Origin: Chlorops oryzae
Taxonomy: Eukaryota > Arthropoda > Insecta > Diptera > Chloropidae
DNA: 64,000 nt
Direction of reading: 5' to 3'
Assembly (NCBI GenBank): GCA_020466095.1
Contig: CM035808.1
Location: forward strand, 9,021,012 to 9,085,011
Shown here: positions 59,369 through 64,000 of the stretch, one piece after another
How positions within the stretch are numbered: the first letter of the stretch is position 1
Layout: every line of letters starts with the position of its first letter
Notes under the pieces: model-generated
The model's input: the letters and a program-made list of their open reading frames with translations, nothing else
Told to the model about the DNA's origin: nothing
Database searches by the model: none
Program-made: the position numbers and the translations under genes

Positions 59369-61430
59369 GTTTTTTAATTTTTTTTTTTTATTGATATTAG
59401 GGGGATTCATTTAGCTTTGTAAATGTTCTTGTAAATTTTTCCATTTTGAGTGAGCTTTACCTTTTCTTCTTTTTGGCAACTAATCTAAATAGGCTTAAGC
59501 ATATATAAATGTTTCCGTCTATTATTATTATTATTTTTTTTTTTGTGTTTCTTCGATATGATATCCATGATAAAAGCTGTAGAAGTACCTTGTTCGAAAA
59601 AGATTTTCACGGCCCTCCAACCGAAGAATAATGGAACAATTTGCCAACATTTCAATAATCATTTTTCATACAAATTTTTACAGTTTATTTCCCATTTTGA
59701 AAAATTTCCTGTTATGTAAAATTTAATGAAACTAAATGAATCCTTAAAAAGAGATCAGACATGGTTGCCTGGAAGTATTGTGCCTCAAATGGATCCCAAA
59801 CTTCATTATTGCAACTATTCGAACAATTCGATTTCTTTTCAATACACGCTTTGGCACTCATCATCCAGATTTTTCAGTGTACCTACTTGAAACTGAAAAG
59901 ACCTTGCTTTGCATAATTTACTTATTTATTTGTTCTTTTTTTTGTGGAATTTAAAAAAACCTCTAATTTCAATGGGAAATTCTCAAGGAAACCCCGTCGA
60001 GAGAGAGAGAGAGAGTGAATTTTGTAGCTTAATATTGTAAAAGGACTCAATGATGCGTAAATTCTATTCATTCAATCAATTCTCCTTACTCATTCTATGA
60101 AATATTTTTACGAGGGCGCTTAAAAATACTCGAGGAGAGGTGGAAATAGAACAACATAAAGCTGTTTCTGTCTCTGCCAATTCATGTTTGAGTAGTTATA
60201 AGAAAAGCCCTATCAGAAAACTATCAGTAAAAAGGAAGAAAAAAATTAAATAAATAATGTTTTGATGGTGATTTTGAGGTGAAAATATTGGGGAGAAGAA
60301 TTCTTATTTATCGCAACTGTAATTGGCATCGTCTTAATTTATGTCTTCGATTAATTGTAGAAACAATAAATCAATTAGAAGTCGAATCGCCATGTAGCTA
60401 CGCAAAAGTCATGTCGAATTATGAACGCTACGCCTTTGTGCCTAATGAAATTCCATTCAAATGTGACTATGTGAATGTGCACAATTATTCTTATAAGCAA
60501 AATAACAAATGGCGACTTATTTTTTTTCATACGCACACCTACACTGCATAATGACAAATTATTGGCAAAAATAATGATATTGATTTATGCCTCGGAAACT
60601 GGAATAATTACGGACTTCGTGCGACAATTTAATTGGAAGAATATCGAAAAACTAAAATATTAATTAGACGAAAGATATGAGAGAATTGCAAAGACCTTAT
60701 GACTTGGGCAGTCCTTAAAAAAGGTAAACGTCCTGTCAGACCCAAATTATGCGCTTCAATTAAATCAAATTAATTGTACTATTCATATATAAGTATATGT
60801 GGGAAGGTGTATGCTTTTCTGCAGCCTAACGAGTGATGTGTCTCGTTCTACTTCCCAATGACACTGATTAGTCGACCGAATTCTAGAAAATTTAACGGCG
60901 AAACATACAAACGCTTCCTAAAGGTGTTTAAAGTCGCAGATATTCAACAGGAACCACTTTTCTTTTATAGCATATTGAGTTAAGTCAATGGGAAAGGTGC
61001 AAGAAGCTCGACCTTGTCTCGCCAATGTTAATAATTGTATAACCATCAAGGACACAGCAGGCGACAGGTTGGGCTGTCAGATACGAAATGTAATAGAATA
61101 TCAAATTTTGTCTAAGGTCTCTTTTAGAGTAAGCAAGGCGTAGCGAGAGAAAGAGTGCTTTGGTAGCGCTTATATTTGCCACAGTGGTATATTGAGCAAC
61201 TATAAGACATTAACTGAAAACAAAATTTGGGGGGCAAGAAAAAGTTTTGAGAGTTTTGCGTGCGGTTCCAAATACAACAGGTGCAATCCATGCACATTCA
61301 ACAACACTGCTTTCCTGGCTGATTGCCGACGCGGTTTTCGGAGTGCAATCGATGCACTTCCAAAAACAACAGTTTTCCTAAGTATAAAATCCAAAAATTG
61401 ACATCCTGCCGGGTAATCCACTGCATAACC
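59369..61430. other. Non-coding stretch
   Basis: GA repeat near 60000-60016. Nothing else recognised. Confidence 0.5.
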
Positions 61431-61433
61431 ACC

Positions 61434-62335
61434 TTAGATTAGATTAGATTAGATTAACAATGGGTTTGGGAACCGAGTCTCCGCGTCACTGCATCCTGCA
61501 AGGATTATTGTGACTACCCTTTTTTAATTCCCTAGGCGATTGTCATTCAAGAATTCCACAATGTCCCATCGAGATATATAGTACCTACCTCCATTGCGGA
61601 GGGGTAGGCGGTATATAAGTAACGAAGTCTGAGTCTTGCAAGACTATCACAGTGGCACATAATGTGCTCCGCTGTCTCCTCTTCTTCGTTACAGAATCTG
61701 CAGCTGTCGTCTCTAGTTAAACCAAGGTTTGACAGATGTTTGTTTACTCTACAATGTCCAGTGAGAAACCCTGTGACAAGTCGAATTCCAGTCCTGTTGA
61801 GCAATAAGAGCTCTTTCGTTCTGGCCTTTGAGAAGACTGGCATAAAGTCTCTAGCTTGTCTGTGGCCGGTAATGTCGTTCCATTCATTCTGAGCTGTTCT
61901 TTCAAGCCAGGCACCCACTTTGAGTTTGAAGAAACTCCACGATGGACCGCAGAAAGGTCTAGTCTAGTCTAGGCCCAACGAAGGTTGCGGCTGCTCCTTT
62001 CCTCGCCAATTCATCAGCTTTCTCATTTCCCTCAAACTCACTATGCTCTGGAATCCAGACGAGGTGAACTCTGTTTAGGGATGCGAGTTCAATGAGAAGC
62101 AGCAGACATTCCCATACTAGTTTAGAAGTAATTCTAAAGCAGTTCAGCGCCAGGAGTGCTGCTTTGCTGTCAGAGAATATATAGATGTTTTTCCCGTTAG
62201 TGGCTGTTCCTTTATATTCTCTCAGACAATCTCTCTCAGACCACCTTACTGAGCTTTATATTATGCTCTCCAGCACCGTTCTCAATTACATGTGCTCCTA
62301 CACACACATCATAAAAGCCTAGCTCCAGCGTAAAG
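61434..62335 (-). mobile_element. 5'-truncated LINE with RNase H and TAATC-repeat tail
   Basis: The - strand reads an RNase H domain, then a cysteine/histidine tail. It ends in four TCTAA repeats plus a GTTAA variant at 61458-61434. Short tandem repeats at the 3' end fit I/Jockey/LOA-type elements. Homology stops near 62335. No target duplication was found. Confidence 0.7.
61547..62335 (-). pseudogene. LINE RNase H domain and C-terminal tail
   Basis: The RNase H part shows IYIFSDSKAAL (catalytic Asp) and WIPEHSEFEGNEKADELA, the family's WxPGHxGxxGNExADxLA block. The usual G is changed to E and the second G to F. The tail (61918-61547) continues with GHCRVNKHLSNLGL and CRFCNEEEETAEHIMCHC, a CxxC...HxxxC knuckle. 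RNase H removes the RNA strand after target-primed reverse transcription. The reverse transcriptase is missing. A short AGTCT duplication near 61960 and a frame change separate the two parts, so the copy is not functional. Confidence 0.75.
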
Positions 62336-62715
62336 GCACGTAATTATCAAAAAATTACATCTCATAAAGGATTCTTCAAATCTGAATATGCTCTGTGATA
62401 TGTAATTGGTGTAACTTTAGGTGTAAGATTTAAAAAAAAATTATTGATAGTATTGAAATGTGAAGTTATTTGTTTTAGTTTTTCATTATGGCAACACTGT
62501 ATTATTTTATTTACTACTTTTCATATCAACACTACAACTGTTAAGTACGAATTTCATGAATCATTACTCACTCCTTTCTTAACATTCAATAAAGACAGAC
62601 GTGAATAAACGCTGTACTGTGCTTTTAAAAGTCGATCCACTTATAGATAGACTCCTATCCTAAAGGAGTGATCCAATAAATAAAATGAATTGTTAAAAAA
62701 AAAAAAGGTATGGAC
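62336..62715 (+). repeat. Possible retroelement 3' end with poly(A)
   Basis: CAATAAAGACAGACGTGAAT, CCAATAAATAAAATG and a 12-base A run (62695-62706) resemble a polyadenylated retroelement or solo-LTR end. No partner or target duplication was found. Confidence 0.25.
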
Positions 62716-64000
62716 GGATAGTTGAATGACCTTACAACAACTACTCGTAAAGACTGTTCACGACAATCACCTCAAACCAACTTAAAAATTGATTAGCTTA
62801 AATAATTTCCAGTACCTAGTCTGATTAAAAAATCTTCACTAAAATCGAAAAATCGAATAAAAACTAAATGAAAAAAAATTACGTATTTCTCTTTGACATA
62901 TTGACTTTCAAATTCAAGTCCTTAAGAGAACTGACAAAAAAAAAAAATAAGAAAAAGTATCGCGTAAAAGTGAAAAAAATTGCATATCGATGGCTGAATT
63001 TGCGCTCCAATAAATCTAAATGAATTATAAATCGCTTGCAAATAAAATCGTAACGCAATTGCACTCAATTAATTCCATTCTCAGCGGATGAAGATTGAAA
63101 AAAAAAAATTAAAACCGATAATTGCACAAATTAAAATCGCCAATTTCTGATGCGGTGATGTGGCTCAGCAGCAGTCGCCAGCGAAAAGCTTCACCATCGA
63201 TGATGGTGATTAGTAATTGACAGTGGAGACAGAAGATAATAGCTGCGCGGAATGAACGATTTGATTTTTACTCTATCTCTATCATCTGCAGCATGTTTTT
63301 CTTCTTCCATTTTCTTTTCTTTCCTTTCACAATTAATTCCGGTCTGCAACGCGTTCACGTATTAGAAATGGAAGGATTTTCTCCATTTTTTTTTTTTTTT
63401 GTATTTTCGTCTTGGTTTTTATTCTCTTCAGGGTTCTTCTTTTTGGGCAATATAGTATTATTTTTTTTTGGAAAAATTTTTTTAGCTGACAATGCATTTC
63501 ATGTCTATGTCATCTGAGTTGCAGTATCACACAAGCGTTAACGGGTACGTTGCATACCCTGTTGTTACGGACAAAATGCCAAAGGATGACAGGAACATCG
63601 TGACTGTGTGTGGCAGTATAGCCACGAAAACGTGCAATTAAAATCAATCGAGCTAAACGGTCTGCAGCTGAGAATAGTGCCGATTTACTTCCTGCACGCA
63701 TCTATTAACCCTTGTCGAATCGAACATACATTCCTCTTCCTGTTCGCTAGCGCTATCTTCCTTGTCTCTCTCGCCGCACTTCCCCTAGTTATATGTTATA
63801 TTTCAGTCATTTCAGTCCATTTGCAATGGAAAGAAAATTTGCTTTATTTTTTCCACTCAGCTTTCAACTATCATATCAGTAAAAACAATAAAAAGAATTG
63901 TCTTGCTCTTCTTTCTGGTCTTCGATGTTTTTTTTTTTTTTTTGTTTTTCCATCAACATGTCCTGTTGTCACCGTTTTTGCTTTGAAAGCATCCGCAGAA
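62716..64000. other. Non-coding stretch to the window edge
   Basis: AT-rich; no gene supported. A TTTTTT-rich - strand and + strand frame near 63290-63510 is low complexity. Confidence 0.5.

Noticed and set aside
61434..61458. Telomere-like repeat TTAGA
   Set aside because: Only four units, not the insect TTAGG, and placed exactly at the 3' end of a LINE.

Overview
The window looks like nuclear DNA from a higher fly (Diptera, Brachycera). It is AT-rich and sparse in genes, has GT-AG introns and Drosophila-type core promoter motifs, and is full of insect transposon relics. One exact 100-N scaffold gap (50807-50906) shows it is a draft assembly. The species cannot be named from the sequence.

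One host protein gene is well supported: a two-exon secreted or membrane-anchored leucine-rich-repeat (LRR) protein on the + strand (CDS 7028-7144 joined to 12319-13494, 430 aa). It has a signal peptide, an N-terminal cysteine cap split by a 5.2 kb intron, about ten LRRs, a C-terminal cysteine cap and a short hydrophobic tail. About 1 kb past its likely poly(A) signal, a TATA/Inr/DPE core promoter points back at it on the - strand, with a candidate 220-nt non-coding first exon (14710-14929). That hints at a second gene whose coding exons lie elsewhere.

The rest is a mosaic of mobile DNA. Cut-and-paste (DNA) elements whose ends and target duplications can be read include: a 1.6 kb Harbinger-like element (4422-6007); hAT-type elements at 19108, 25617, 37113, 37364 and 47606; small TA-flanked MITEs (miniature inverted-repeat elements) at 2543, 38310, 50279 and 55869; and a broken Tc1-like transposase (52310-52923). 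Retroelements include a short RTE-like LINE insertion with a 15-bp target duplication (6267-6458), two RNase H-bearing LINE tails on the - strand (56000-56420 and 61434-62335), and the end of a BEL/Pao polyprotein followed by its LTR and then an inverted LTR copy (50907-52213).

Two things stand out. First, several elements whose inverted repeats start near CCCAGC or CCCGGC carry an internal tRNA-like module with A-box and B-box motifs (34637-35159, 50185-50806, 58519-59366). This is an unusual union of a DNA-transposon frame and a Pol III-type promoter. Second, a 3.4-3.8 kb direct duplication (38725-45890) has a second copy that reads like two registers of the first copy blended together, most simply an assembly artefact. 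Outside these features the window is non-coding, AT-rich sequence with microsatellites and no recognisable genes.
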